Notes under the pieces: model-generated
Seen by the model: only the letters and a program-made list of their open reading frames with translations
Database searches by the model: none
What the model was told of the DNA's origin: nothing
Made by a program: the position numbers and the translations under genes
NCBI GenBank assembly: GCA_021162745.1
Contig: JAGGYC010000160.1
Location: 1-47,270, forward strand
Origin: Desulfuromonas sp.
Lineage (GTDB): Bacteria > Desulfobacterota > Desulfuromonadia > Desulfuromonadales > Desulfuromonadaceae
Direction of reading: 5' to 3'
Length of the DNA: 47,270 nucleotides
Part shown: piece by piece, positions 34,366 to 44,307 of the stretch
Layout: every line of letters begins with the position of its first letter
Position numbering within the stretch: the stretch's first letter is position 1

Positions 34366-35322
34366 TCAATTACTCTCGTACGCTCTGACAATCCGTTGCA
34401 CAATCGGATGACGGACAACGTCGATATCGCTAAAACGGTTAGTCGCAATCCCTTCAACTTTACCCAGAATCTCCAGGGCCTGTAGCAGCCCCGACTGACG
34501 ACCGCTGGGCAGGTCGATCTGGGTAATGTCGCCGGTAATCACAGCCTTACTGCCAAAACCGAGGCGGGTCAGAAACATCTTCATCTGTTCAGTGGTGGTG
34601 TTTTGCGCCTCGTCGAGGATGATAAAAGAATCGTTGAGGGTCCGACCACGCATAAAGGCCAGCGGAGCAACCTCGACAATCCCCTCCTCAATCATCGCCT
34701 GCCCTTTGTGCAGATCAACCATGTCGAACAAGGCATCATAGAGTGGCTGCAGGTAAGGGTTCACCTTCTCGGCAATGTCACCGGGGAGGAACCCCAGTTT
34801 CTCTCCGGCCTCAACCGCCGGTCGTACCAGAACAATACGGTTCACCTGTTTTTTCTGCCAAGCCGCCACCGCCAATGCCATGGCAAGATAGGTTTTGCCG
34901 GTTCCAGCCGGGCCAACACCAAACACGACATCGTGCTGCCGAATGGCGTCGATATACTTCTTCTGTGCCAAACTCTTGGGGGCAATAAACTTGTTGCGGG
35001 CAGACACCAAAACGGTATCGAAAAAAATCTCGATAAGCTTGATCGAAGAATCGCTACGCAGAATATTGACGGCATAGTCGATATCGGGGGGGTAAAGCGG
35101 ATAACCTTTTTGCAGTAACGCCACCAGTTGCTGCAACACCAGCTCCGTCAACTCGACATCCAATGGTGCACCGTTAATCTGAATGTCAGAGCCGCGGGAA
35201 CCCAGCCGAACCCCAAGCAGGGACTCAAGCTGATGAAGATGGCTATTCTGCTGGCCTAATAGAGCATGAGCCAACAACGGGTCGGAAACGGTAAAACAAC
35301 ATCGACTAGAGTCTTCGCTCAC
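34366..35322 (-). CDS. PhoH-like ATPase
   Basis: A 318-residue P-loop protein of the PhoH/YbeZ type. Walker A is VGPAGTGKTYLAMA (about residues 136-149), and Walker B is SFIILDEAQNTT (about 231-242), followed by TGDITQIDLP. An N-terminal KH-like segment precedes the ATPase. PhoH-like proteins are found with YbeY and are thought to act in RNA or ribosome metabolism; the exact activity is unclear. The start is GTG at 35322 with GAGG four bases upstream. It is the first gene of the phoH-pgpH-ybeY-corC-lnt run and is preceded by a structured leader (35359-35428). Confidence 0.94.
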   Translation of the reverse strand: MSEDSSRCCFTVSDPLLAHALLGQQNSHLHQLESLLGVRLGSRGSDIQINGAPLDVELTELVLQQLVALLQKGYPLYPPDIDYAVNILRSDSSIKLIEIFFDTVLVSARNKFIAPKSLAQKKYIDAIRQHDVVFGVGPAGTGKTYLAMALAVAAWQKKQVNRIVLVRPAVEAGEKLGFLPGDIAEKVNPYLQPLYDALFDMVDLHKGQAMIEEGIVEVAPLAFMRGRTLNDSFIILDEAQNTTTEQMKMFLTRLGFGSKAVITGDITQIDLPSGRQSGLLQALEILGKVEGIATNRFSDIDVVRHPIVQRIVRAYESN

Positions 35323-35358
35323 AAAACCTCGGCATTACGCAAACAGATCGCCCGGGAT

Positions 35359-35428
35359 GGAATGAGAACCTTCAACCGTTGAAGGTCTCAGGGCATTCCG
35401 CAGTCTCATCTAAGAGAGATCGCGGAAT
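35359..35428 (-). promoter_or_regulatory. Leader with mutually exclusive hairpins before phoH
   Basis: Read as phoH leader RNA, ATTCCGC (35428-35422) can pair with GCGGAAT (35401-35395). The same GGAATG stretch (35399-35394) can instead pair with CATTCC (35364-35359), closing over the perfect inner hairpin ACCTTCAA/TTGAAGGT (35386-35379 with 35375-35368). Two overlapping stems that cannot form together are the hallmark of an attenuator-like switch. The phoH start lies 37 bases further on. No ligand class is recognised, and a plain repeat is the alternative. The rest of the gap to 35655 shows nothing clear. Confidence 0.45.
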
Positions 35429-35655
35429 TCTTTTGTCACCAAACATTACACAACAAAAAAACAAACCCAGGATCGCTCAGACTAGCACTAAATATCGGCT
35501 AAATCAACCGCCATTTGACCGGCACAGCAGACCGCACAACACCATGATAATACGAGCTTTTCCCTGACGACGGCAACCCGCGCCCCGATCCGGTCCATAG
35601 CAACAATACGCCCCCGTTCATCCCGCTGCCGACGAACTTACGATCAACAACAAAA

Positions 35656-35688
35656 TTGACTTTTATTTTCTCCGGCCTGTGCTATAAA
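35656..35688 (+). promoter_or_regulatory. Likely eno promoter with extended -10
   Basis: TGCTATAAA (35680-35688) is an extended -10. TTGACT (35656-35661) lies upstream, but the spacing of 21 bases is too long for an ordinary -35, so the extended -10 may carry the activity. The start of eno lies about 150 bases downstream, which implies a long 5' leader. Confidence 0.5.
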
Positions 35689-35782
35689 TACAGCCCTCAA
35701 GTATACTAATTCTCGGCACAGAGCTTTATCTGCATAAAGCGACAAGAAACGGAACTTGCCATCAAAGGATTTGTCCCTTTAA

Positions 35783-37123
<1,341 letters not shown>

Positions 37124-37148
37124 CCGGTTGCTGGACACTTTACAATCC

Positions 37149-37184
37149 AAAAGCCCCGCCAACAATTGTTGGCGGGGCTTTTTT
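37149..37184. terminator. Strong intrinsic terminator after eno
   Basis: A perfect palindrome AAGCCCCGCCAACAA/TTGTTGGCGGGGCTT (37151-37180) with the TTs leading into a run of six T on the plus strand, and AAAA on the left so that it also works for the minus strand. It ends the eno transcript. Confidence 0.95.
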
Positions 37185-37299
37185 GTGCAAGGCTATTTAA
37201 GAATTTTTTCCGAGGCCAGGAGATCCACCTTGTATGAATCTGACAAATATTTTCTTTCTTTTTTTAGATTGCGCAGGTGATGGCAGTGATATTGAGTGT

Positions 37300-37527
37300 T
37301 TAATATCTGATTTGCAATAACCGTTTTGTTGATTGCAACTCCAGCTCTTTGCGCAGCACGTCTAAGTCTCTGATCTGCTTTTCTTCTTTTTCTTTTTCTA
37401 TCTTTCGAGCGGTCTGTTCGCGCCTTAAAGCTGCTTTTTTCTTTCTTATTGCAAGTCGCTCCACATACTCTTTGGGAACTATTTTAACCTTTGTTGATAA
37501 CCCTTTTTTCTTATTCTTTTTAGCCAT
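37300..37527 (-). CDS. Small Lys/Glu-rich coiled-coil hypothetical protein
   Basis: A 75-residue ORF, MAKKNKKKGLSTKVKIVPKE at the start, followed by a run of Lys, Arg and Glu predicted as one long helix (RKKKAALRREQTARKIEKEK). No family recognised. The ribosome-binding site is weak (AGAAAG close to the ATG), and the surrounding DNA is noticeably AT-rich compared with its neighbours. TGTCAATTTGACA, a perfect dyad at 37572-37584, lies just upstream and could hold a -35 or an operator. It could be a real small RNA-binding or ribosome-associated protein, or a chance frame. I lean slightly towards real because of the coherent helical composition. Confidence 0.45.
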   Translation of the reverse strand: MAKKNKKKGLSTKVKIVPKEYVERLAIRKKKAALRREQTARKIEKEKEEKQIRDLDVLRKELELQSTKRLLQIRY

Positions 37528-37604
37528 TACTTTCTTTCTGTTGATCTTACAACCATCACTTCAAATGTACGTGTCAATTTGACAGGGAAGCTTACACTTA
37601 CAGC

Positions 37605-37769
37605 TTATTTGTTCTTGGCCACCACCCACACGGCATGAACGATACCCGGCAGATAGCCACACAACGTCAAGAGAAGATTAATCCAGAAATGTTTCCCAAT
37701 ACCAACCTGTAGAAATACCCCCAGCGGTGGTAGAAAAATGGCAATAATGATTTTAATCAGTTCTCCCAT
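37605..37769 (-). CDS. YqaE/Pmp3-family small membrane protein
   Basis: A 54-residue protein with two membrane helices (IIIAIFLPPLGVFLQVGIG and WINLLLTLCGYLPGIVHAVW), the exact layout of the Pmp3/UPF0057 family, including the PPLGV and GYLPGIIHA motifs. Members are stress-linked plasma membrane proteolipids that affect ion balance. The frame extends to 37820, but ATG 37769 has a perfect AGGAGG five bases upstream and gives the family length. It stands alone between pyc and the small hypothetical gene. Confidence 0.93.
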   Translation of the reverse strand: MGELIKIIIAIFLPPLGVFLQVGIGKHFWINLLLTLCGYLPGIVHAVWVVAKNK

Positions 37770-37880
37770 GGCATCCTCCTGTCCGTCAAGATGACGGACT
37801 GAAAATATGTTGTCGCTCAATGCTTTTGAACCAGATTAGCACATATTATTATCATGTGACATTACTTACCGTCACCACGC

Positions 37881-37913
37881 AAAAAGACCGGACTTGTTGA
37901 GTCCGGCCTTTTT
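37881..37913 (-). terminator. Intrinsic terminator after pyc
   Basis: On the minus strand AAAAAGGCCGGACT and AGTCCGGTCTTTTT pair (perfect CCGGACT/AGTCCGG core, one mismatch, then A/T pairs) around CAACA, ending in TTTTT. It lies 24 bases after the pyc stop. The A-tract on the left may let it act in both directions. Confidence 0.9.
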
Positions 37914-37937
37914 GCTGTGTCAATATTTACCTGTTAC

Positions 37938-40900
37938 CTAGTCGATAATCACCAGCAGATCATCCTGCTTGACCTGATCACCCTCTTTGAACAACACCTC
38001 TTTGATTATACCATCAATCTTGGCTTTGATGTTGGTCTCCATCTTCATCGCTTCGGTGACAATCAGAGTGTCGCCCTCTTTCACTTCATCGCCGACGGCA
38101 ACATTCATCTTGAAGATTTTACCCGGCATCGGCGCACCGACATGCTTGTCATTGCCTTTTTCAGCCTTCTGATGCTCGGCTTCATCCGACTCAACCGACA
38201 TATCCTTGACCACGATCTGCCGTGGCTCACCGTTGAGTTCAAAGTAGATATTGCGCGTACCATCGGTATGAACCTTACCAATCGCAGTCATCTTGACAAT
38301 CAGCGTCTTGCCGGGTTGAATCTCAATGCTGGCCTCATCACCAACATCCAGGCCATAAAAGTAAATCGGCGTCGGCAATACCGAGGTATCGCTGTACTCT
38401 TGGCGATGACGATCAAATTCTTCAAACACGCCAGGGTAGAGTACTGCGGAGGAGAGATCGCGATCCTTGACCGGATGACCGACCTTCTTCTCCAATTCCA
38501 CCTTTTTGGCGGCAAAATCAACCGGCTCCAAAAACTCGCCGGGACGATGGGTAAACGGCTGCTCATCCTTGAGGATGATTTTCTGCAACTCCTTGGGGAA
38601 ACCGCCATAAGGCTGACCGAGCATCCCTTTAAAGAAGTCGACAACACCTTGCGGGAAAGTCAGCTCGTGACCACGCTCCATGACGTCTTGTGGCTCAAGA
38701 TTGTTCTGAACCATAAACATCGACATGTCGCCAACGATCTTCGATGACGGTGTAACCTTCACCAAGTCACCGAACATGTGGTTGACCTTGCGGTACATAT
38801 CCTTGCACTCTTCCCAACGGTGACCAAGGCCAAGGCCCTCGACCTGCGGCTTGTAGTTGGAGTACTGACCGCCGGGGATCTCATGCTCATAAACCTGAGC
38901 GGTGCTGGCACGCAGTTCCGACTCAAACGGCTCGTAGTAGGTACGGACCGTCTCCCAGTAGTTGGCCAGAGTCTGCATCCCTTCATTGTCAACGCTTGGA
39001 TCCAAGATTGACCCTTCCATGGTCGCCAGCAGCGCATTCATACTCGGCTGCGAGGTCAAACCGGAGATGGAGGACAGCGCCGTATCGACGATATCCACCC
39101 CGGCCTGGGCGGCCATCAGCAACATGGTGCCACCGTTACCGGAGGTATCATGGGTATGGAGATGGATCGGAATACCGATCTCATTTTTCAGTGCCTTAAC
39201 CAGCTTTTCCGCCGCAAACGGCTTGAGCAGACCGGCCATGTCCTTAATGCCGAGGATATGGGCCCCCATATTCTCCAGTTCCTTCGCCATGTTGACGTAG
39301 TATTCCAAAGGATACTTGTCCCGCTTGGGATCGGTGATATCGCCGGTGTAACAGATGGAAGCTTCACAGATGGCATTGTTCTTCTGCACCGCATCCATGG
39401 CGACCTTCATCCCCGTGGTCCAGTTCAGGGAATCGAAGATTCGGAACACATCAATACCACCAGCAGCCGCTTTTTCAACAAAGTCTTCAACGACGTTGTC
39501 GGCATAGTTGGTATAACCAACGGCGTTGGAACCACGCAGCAACATCTGGAATAACAGGTTCGGAACCTTGACACGCAAACGATCAAGACGCTCCCAGGGA
39601 TCCTCGGTCAAAAAACGCATGGCGACATCAAAGGTCGCCCCACCCCACATCTCCAGGGAGAACAGTCCTCCGGCCAGATGACTCGTAGCCCTGGCGATCC
39701 GCTCCAGATCGTAGGTACGGATCCGCGTTGCCATGATCGACTGATGGGCATCGCGCATGGTGGTATCGGTGAGGAGTAATTGTTTCTCGTTCAATACCCA
39801 ATCGGCCAGCCCCTTTGGCCCTTTGGCCATCAGGATGTCACGGGTACCACGTGGACGAATGGCCTCAACGGGAATCTCAGGAAGTTCGGCTTCGCGCAGA
39901 TCGCTAAAGTGGAGCTTCTTCTTGATATTGGGATAACCGTTCACCGACACATGACCGATGTAATGCAGCAACTTGTTAGCACGGTCCTGCTTTTCGCGGA
40001 TATCAAACAGCTCCGGATATTTTTCCAGATAGGAGGTATCACACTCACCGTTGAGGAACGGCTCGTGGGTTACAACATTTTCGAGGAAGCCGATATTGGT
40101 CTTAACACCACGCACACGGAATTCCTGCAGCGCACGATTCATGGTGCGACAGCCATCCTGGAACGTCAAACCCCAGGTCGACACCTTAACCAGCAGGGAA
40201 TCGTAATGCGGTGTAATCTGGGCACCGGCATAACCATTAGCCGCATCAAGACGGACACCAAAGCCGACGGCGGTACGATAGGCCTTGATGGTACCAAAAT
40301 CGGGGGCAAAGTTATTTGCCGGATCCTCGGTGGTCACACGACATTGAATGGCATAGCCACGCAGTTCAATGTCTTCCTGGCAGCTGACACCAATCTCAGG
40401 ATCAGACAGTTTATAACCTTCAGCGACACGAATCTGTGTTTGAACCAGGTTACGCATGGTTACCAGCTCGGTAACGGTATGCTCAACCTGAATGCGTGGA
40501 TTGGTTTCAATAAAGTAAAACTCACCATCCTGATCCATCAGAAATTCAACGGTGCCGGCATTGAGGTAGCCCACTTCACTGGCGATCTTCATGGCATGGG
40601 CACACACCTCTTCCCGCTTTTCCTGACTTAACGACGGCGAAGGTGCCAGCTCGATCACCTTCTGGTGACGACGCTGAATGGAGCAATCACGCTCGAAGTA
40701 GTGAACCAGATTACCGTGCTGGTCACCCATGATCTGAACTTCGATATGCTTGGGATTAGCGATGAATTTCTCAAGGAACACCGTACCGTCACCAAAAGCG
40801 GCCTGTGCTTCAGACGATGCCGATTTCAAACCTTCAAGCAGCTCTTCGCGGTTGTTGACTACCCGCATACCACGGCCACCACCACCGGATGCCGCTTTGA

Positions 40901-41384
40901 CCATGATCGGATAGCCACAGTCTTTGGCAAACAGCAGCGCATCTTCGTCCGTTTTAACCGGCTCGTCTGTACCCGGAACGATGGGAACACCCGCCTTGAT
41001 TGCAACGTGACGCGCCGCAACCTTGTTACCCAGGCGACGCTGAATATCCGCTGTCGGGCCAATAAAGGTAATGCCGGCACGCTCACAGGCTTCAGCAAAT
41101 TCAGGATTTTCCGACAGGAAACCATAGCCGGGATGAATCGCATCAACACCTTTAGCTCTGGCCAGCTCGACAATCTCATCAATGCCCAGATAGGCATCAA
41201 TGGGTCCCTTACCTTTACCAATCAGATACGCTTCATCCGCTTTATAGCGGTGCAATGCAACCTTATCTTCTTCAGAATAGATAGCCACGGTGCTGATTCC
41301 CAGCTCAGTACATGCACGGAAAATACGGATCGCAATTTCACCGCGGTTTGCAGCCATCACCTTCTTGAACTGTTTTACTGCCAT
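37938..41384 (-). CDS. pyc: Pyruvate carboxylase (single chain, biotin-dependent)
   Basis: A 1148-residue enzyme that makes oxaloacetate from pyruvate, bicarbonate and ATP, feeding the citric acid cycle and gluconeogenesis. Domains in order: biotin carboxylase (about 1-455; VMAANRGEIAIRIFRA, ATP-grasp SGGGGRGMRVV, FIETNPRIQVEHTVTE), carboxyltransferase (about 535-835; DTTMRDAHQS, GIDVFRIFDSLNW, HLHTHDTSGNG), the PC allosteric/tetramer domain, and a biotin carboxyl carrier domain with EAMKMET, where Lys near 1114 carries biotin. Start ATG 41384 has AGGAGGG four bases upstream. It is transcribed alone between a promoter and a terminator. Confidence 0.98.
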   Translation of the reverse strand: MAVKQFKKVMAANRGEIAIRIFRACTELGISTVAIYSEEDKVALHRYKADEAYLIGKGKGPIDAYLGIDEIVELARAKGVDAIHPGYGFLSENPEFAEACERAGITFIGPTADIQRRLGNKVAARHVAIKAGVPIVPGTDEPVKTDEDALLFAKDCGYPIMVKAASGGGGRGMRVVNNREELLEGLKSASSEAQAAFGDGTVFLEKFIANPKHIEVQIMGDQHGNLVHYFERDCSIQRRHQKVIELAPSPSLSQEKREEVCAHAMKIASEVGYLNAGTVEFLMDQDGEFYFIETNPRIQVEHTVTELVTMRNLVQTQIRVAEGYKLSDPEIGVSCQEDIELRGYAIQCRVTTEDPANNFAPDFGTIKAYRTAVGFGVRLDAANGYAGAQITPHYDSLLVKVSTWGLTFQDGCRTMNRALQEFRVRGVKTNIGFLENVVTHEPFLNGECDTSYLEKYPELFDIREKQDRANKLLHYIGHVSVNGYPNIKKKLHFSDLREAELPEIPVEAIRPRGTRDILMAKGPKGLADWVLNEKQLLLTDTTMRDAHQSIMATRIRTYDLERIARATSHLAGGLFSLEMWGGATFDVAMRFLTEDPWERLDRLRVKVPNLLFQMLLRGSNAVGYTNYADNVVEDFVEKAAAGGIDVFRIFDSLNWTTGMKVAMDAVQKNNAICEASICYTGDITDPKRDKYPLEYYVNMAKELENMGAHILGIKDMAGLLKPFAAEKLVKALKNEIGIPIHLHTHDTSGNGGTMLLMAAQAGVDIVDTALSSISGLTSQPSMNALLATMEGSILDPSVDNEGMQTLANYWETVRTYYEPFESELRASTAQVYEHEIPGGQYSNYKPQVEGLGLGHRWEECKDMYRKVNHMFGDLVKVTPSSKIVGDMSMFMVQNNLEPQDVMERGHELTFPQGVVDFFKGMLGQPYGGFPKELQKIILKDEQPFTHRPGEFLEPVDFAAKKVELEKKVGHPVKDRDLSSAVLYPGVFEEFDRHRQEYSDTSVLPTPIYFYGLDVGDEASIEIQPGKTLIVKMTAIGKVHTDGTRNIYFELNGEPRQIVVKDMSVESDEAEHQKAEKGNDKHVGAPMPGKIFKMNVAVGDEVKEGDTLIVTEAMKMETNIKAKIDGIIKEVLFKEGDQVKQDDLLVIID

Positions 41385-41910
41385 ACAACCCTCCTGATAG
41401 ATTTCGGAGTCCAATCCCATTTTTATCCGGGAACAAAATTTAGTGATATTTTTTAGTCTTACTTAAAAAAGCTTGTTATTTCGAGAACTTAGACGATGCC
41501 AAGCAGCGCACATCTAAGCAGAGAGCACTCTGCATTGTCAAGGCATAATATTGTTCTATTTTTAACACATCGTAGACCAGGACACCCTACTCCGTTAAAG
41601 ATACCAGATATCACAACATTTTTTTAGCCAAGCAGATCAATGGTAAAAAATTATTAGCCGTCACGTCTTCTCCTCCCTTTATGACATTTTATCGGGTAAA
41701 TCTTCATCGTCCACCCCCATTAATCATCAACGTGGATAAAGTAAAGTCAGATCGATGATTATCGCACAATCATGGTTGTCATTGAGCCTTGCTGCGCCTT
41801 ACAGTCCGGCAGTGGCATTAGTCTCTTTCAACAAACACTTGTCACACAACAGAGGCCATGCTAATGTGTTTTTAGTCAAAAAAATGACGCTTTTCCCTGC
41901 GAGGCCTGAA
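41385..41910. other. Divergent intergenic region between pyc and the sigma-54 regulator
   Basis: 526 bases without a supported gene. It holds a candidate pyc promoter with a dyad (41512-41541). The remainder is AT-rich with scattered A/T runs. I looked for a sigma-54 GG-N10-GC signature before the response regulator and found no convincing one. The reading frame of the regulator is open back to 41755, but that extension lacks a ribosome-binding site and any family match. Confidence 0.5.
41512..41541 (-). promoter_or_regulatory. Candidate pyc promoter with dyad in the spacer
   Basis: On the minus strand TTGACA (41541-41536) and TTAGAT (41517-41512) are 18 bases apart. The -35 is perfect, the -10 moderate. 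Nearly the whole spacer is a dyad, GCAGAG-N4-CTCTGC (41518-41533), placed where a bound repressor would block polymerase. pyc starts about 130 bases downstream. Confidence 0.5.
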
Positions 41911-43296
41911 ATGGAAAGTAACAGCCATATCCTTCTGATTGATGATGACCAGCAGAGTCGGGAAACCCTGGCTCTGATCCTGCAAAAAACGGGTTATCAC
42001 GTTGAGACCGCCGAATCCGGCGAACAGGGGCTGCAACAAATGCAAGGACAACATTTTGATGTGGTGATCACCGACCTGATCTTACCCGGCATTGACGGCC
42101 TGGAAATTCTCAAGCGGATCAAGGAACGTAGCGCTGAGATTGATGTGATTCTGATTACCGGCAATGCGTCAGCGGAAACCGCCGTAGCAGCAATGAAGAG
42201 CGGAGCCTTTGACTATGTTACCAAGCCGCTAAACGTAGAAAAACTGAAAGTTGTTCTCGCCAAAGCGCGGGAAAAACTGCAACTGGTCACAGAGAACAAA
42301 TTTCTGCGCCAGCAATTACGCGGTCGATATGCTTTTGACAACATCATCGGCAGCAGCCTGCCGATGCAAAACGTTTTTTCCCGCATGCAAAAAGTCCTGA
42401 ATACCGACTCTTCACTATTGATCCTTGGCGAATCAGGCACCGGTAAGGAACTGGTCGCCAAAGCAATCCACTTCAACGGCCCACGCAAGGAGAAACCATT
42501 CGTCGCCATCAACTGTGGAGCGATCCCGGCTGAGCTGCTCGAAAGTGAATTATTCGGCCACATCCGTGGCTCTTTTACCGGTGCCATCGCCAACAAATCA
42601 GGTAAATTTGAACAGGCCAACGGCGGCACTATTTTCCTCGACGAGATCGGCACCATGCCAGTTCCTCTCCAACTCAAACTGCTACGCGTGCTTCAGGAGC
42701 AGGAGGTTGAACCCGTTGGTAGCACCAAGAAGATCAAGCTGAACGTGCGGATTATCTCGGCAACCAATGCCGATCTGGAGCAAATGATTCATGACGGACA
42801 TTTCCGTGAAGACTTGTTTTATCGCCTCAATGTTATCCCTATCACCCTGCCGCCATTGCGCCAGCGCAGTGAAGATATTGCCCTGCTGGTACGTCACTTT
42901 TTACAAAAAAGCTGCCGCTATATGAATCGACCAGTGATGCAGATCGAAAGCGTAGCACTTCAGGTATTAGAAAACTACAATTGGCCGGGAAATGTCCGGG
43001 AACTGGAAAATGTGATCGAACGGACGGTGGCGCTCAGCGACGGGCCACAGATCAGTGTTCAGGATCTACCACCACATATCAGCGGCAGCTGTGTTGTTAC
43101 GCCATCAGCAACGGACCTTCTTAAACTGCCCGTCGAAGGGCTGGATATGCCTAAACGGGTGATAGAGATTGAACGACAGTGGATTATTGAAGCGTTGAAT
43201 CTTAGCAAAGGGGTCAAAGCGCGAGCGGCTGCGCTGCTGAACATCAACCGCACCACGCTGGTAGAAAAGATGAAACGACTTAAGCTTCCTCTGTAA
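41911..43296 (+). CDS. Sigma-54-dependent response regulator (NtrC family)
   Basis: A 461-residue three-domain regulator. The receiver covers residues 1-120, with IDDDQQSRE and the phospho-acceptor Asp in VVITDLILPGIDG. The AAA+ domain covers about 140-375, with Walker A GESGTGKELVAKAIH, the sigma-54 contact loop GSFTGA (GAFTGA type) and Walker B GGTIFLDEIG. The C-terminal Fis-type helix-turn-helix contains ARAAALLNINRTTLVEKMKR. It activates sigma-54 RNA polymerase after phosphorylation. Start ATG 41911 has GAGG six bases upstream and begins MESNSHILLIDDD, right at the receiver. No histidine kinase is adjacent, so it is an orphan here. Its end overlaps the LysR gene, on the other strand, by 17 bases. 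Confidence 0.95.
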   Translation: MESNSHILLIDDDQQSRETLALILQKTGYHVETAESGEQGLQQMQGQHFDVVITDLILPGIDGLEILKRIKERSAEIDVILITGNASAETAVAAMKSGAFDYVTKPLNVEKLKVVLAKAREKLQLVTENKFLRQQLRGRYAFDNIIGSSLPMQNVFSRMQKVLNTDSSLLILGESGTGKELVAKAIHFNGPRKEKPFVAINCGAIPAELLESELFGHIRGSFTGAIANKSGKFEQANGGTIFLDEIGTMPVPLQLKLLRVLQEQEVEPVGSTKKIKLNVRIISATNADLEQMIHDGHFREDLFYRLNVIPITLPPLRQRSEDIALLVRHFLQKSCRYMNRPVMQIESVALQVLENYNWPGNVRELENVIERTVALSDGPQISVQDLPPHISGSCVVTPSATDLLKLPVEGLDMPKRVIEIERQWIIEALNLSKGVKARAAALLNINRTTLVEKMKRLKLPL

Positions 43297-44191
43297 CCAA
43301 CTTGATACTCTGTTTCAAGTGATCATAGAAGGCCAGAGCCAATGGACTTAACTGCCGGTTACGACGCTGAACGAGATAAAATGAGCGCGGCATGGTCAAA
43401 CCGTTAATCGGTACCGACACCAGCGTTCCGCGCTCGATATCTTCGGCCACCGACAACGACGACATGATTGCCACTCCAATGCGCGAACGCACCCCTTGCC
43501 TCACCGCTTCATTACTGCCCATCTCGGCAACAACCCGAAAGTGACTGCTCTCGACACCGGCGTCTTTCAAACTTTTTGTCATTTCTATCCGGGTCCCAGA
43601 ACCCGGCTCACGGAGGATAAACGGCACATCCAGCAATTCTCCAGGATAGACCGATGGCCGCGTTGCCCACGGATGGTCGGGATAAACCGTCAGTACCAGC
43701 TCATCGGAAAATAATTCTTCACATTCCAGCCGCTGATCTTTCCACAGCGTACCAACCAACCCCAGTTCAAGACTCCCTTGGAGCACATCATCGACCACCT
43801 GAGAGGTTCCTGCGATCTTCAACATCAGTTCAACACTGACATGGGTCGCCTTGAATGACTCGATCTGTTGTGGCAGTAAATAGGCTCCGGGGATGGTACT
43901 GGCACCCACGGCCAATTTCCCAGCCAGATTACCCTGGAACTGCCTGATTGCCTGATCGGCCTCCTCTTTGAGCTGAATGATCCGCCGCGCATATTGATAG
44001 AGAATTTTGCCGGCATGAGTCGGCTGAGCACGGCGTCCAAGACGATCGATCAGCTTTTCATTGTAGTGCTCTTCCAGGCTACGAACATGCTCACTCACCG
44101 ACGGTTGAGACAATAGTGCCGCCTCAGCAGCACGGGTAAAACTTCCAAGATCAACAACTTTGCAAAACACTTCGAGACGGCGAATATCCAC
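43280..44191 (-). CDS. LysR-family transcriptional regulator (selenium-metabolism type?)
   Basis: A 303-residue LysR regulator. The winged helix-turn-helix is in residues 1-60 (RRLEVFCKVVDLGSFTRAAE, LSQPSVSEHVRSLEE), and the periplasmic-binding-like effector domain in about 90-300, with GASTIPGAYLLP and ILREPGSGTRIEMTKSL. The start is GTG 44191, with AGGAG eight bases upstream, because the family begins MDIRRLEVF. The ATG at 44239 would add an unmatched extension. From memory this closely resembles the proteins annotated as selenium metabolism-associated LysR regulators in related anaerobes, but no selenium gene is nearby. It could instead resemble CysB/CbbR-like sensors. It converges with the sigma-54 regulator. 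Confidence 0.92.
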   Translation of the reverse strand: MDIRRLEVFCKVVDLGSFTRAAEAALLSQPSVSEHVRSLEEHYNEKLIDRLGRRAQPTHAGKILYQYARRIIQLKEEADQAIRQFQGNLAGKLAVGASTIPGAYLLPQQIESFKATHVSVELMLKIAGTSQVVDDVLQGSLELGLVGTLWKDQRLECEELFSDELVLTVYPDHPWATRPSVYPGELLDVPFILREPGSGTRIEMTKSLKDAGVESSHFRVVAEMGSNEAVRQGVRSRIGVAIMSSLSVAEDIERGTLVSVPINGLTMPRSFYLVQRRNRQLSPLALAFYDHLKQSIKLVTEEA

Positions 44192-44234
44192 GAAAAAACT
44201 CCTGAGATGGGAACTAACACATAACAAAAAACAG

Positions 44235-44264
44235 ATCATAGCAGAACCGGCAAAGGATTAGCAA
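44235..44264 (-). promoter_or_regulatory. Candidate promoter of the LysR gene
   Basis: On the minus strand TTGCTA (44264-44259), then 18 bases, then TATGAT (44240-44235) with TG one base before it (extended -10). It lies 44 bases before the GTG start. metF ends just behind it. Confidence 0.5.
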
Positions 44265-44307
44265 TCATCCATACCTATTCCTGTTATCAGTGCCGCCGCT
44301 GTCAATG

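Noticed and set aside
35379-35567. 62-codon plus-strand frame upstream of eno
   Set aside because: Falls over the phoH leader hairpins, has no good ribosome-binding site, and its composition looks random.
37187-37299. A hidden gene or regulatory RNA after the eno terminator
   Set aside because: AT-rich stretch with no supported frame, stem or promoter pair.
39780-41456. Two long plus-strand frames (283 and 263 codons) over pyc
   Set aside because: Shadows of pyc: they lie fully inside or across it, with no ribosome-binding site and no family signature.
41755-41910. N-terminal extension of the sigma-54 response regulator
   Set aside because: The receiver domain begins at the ATG at 41911, which has a ribosome-binding site. 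The extra 52 residues match nothing.
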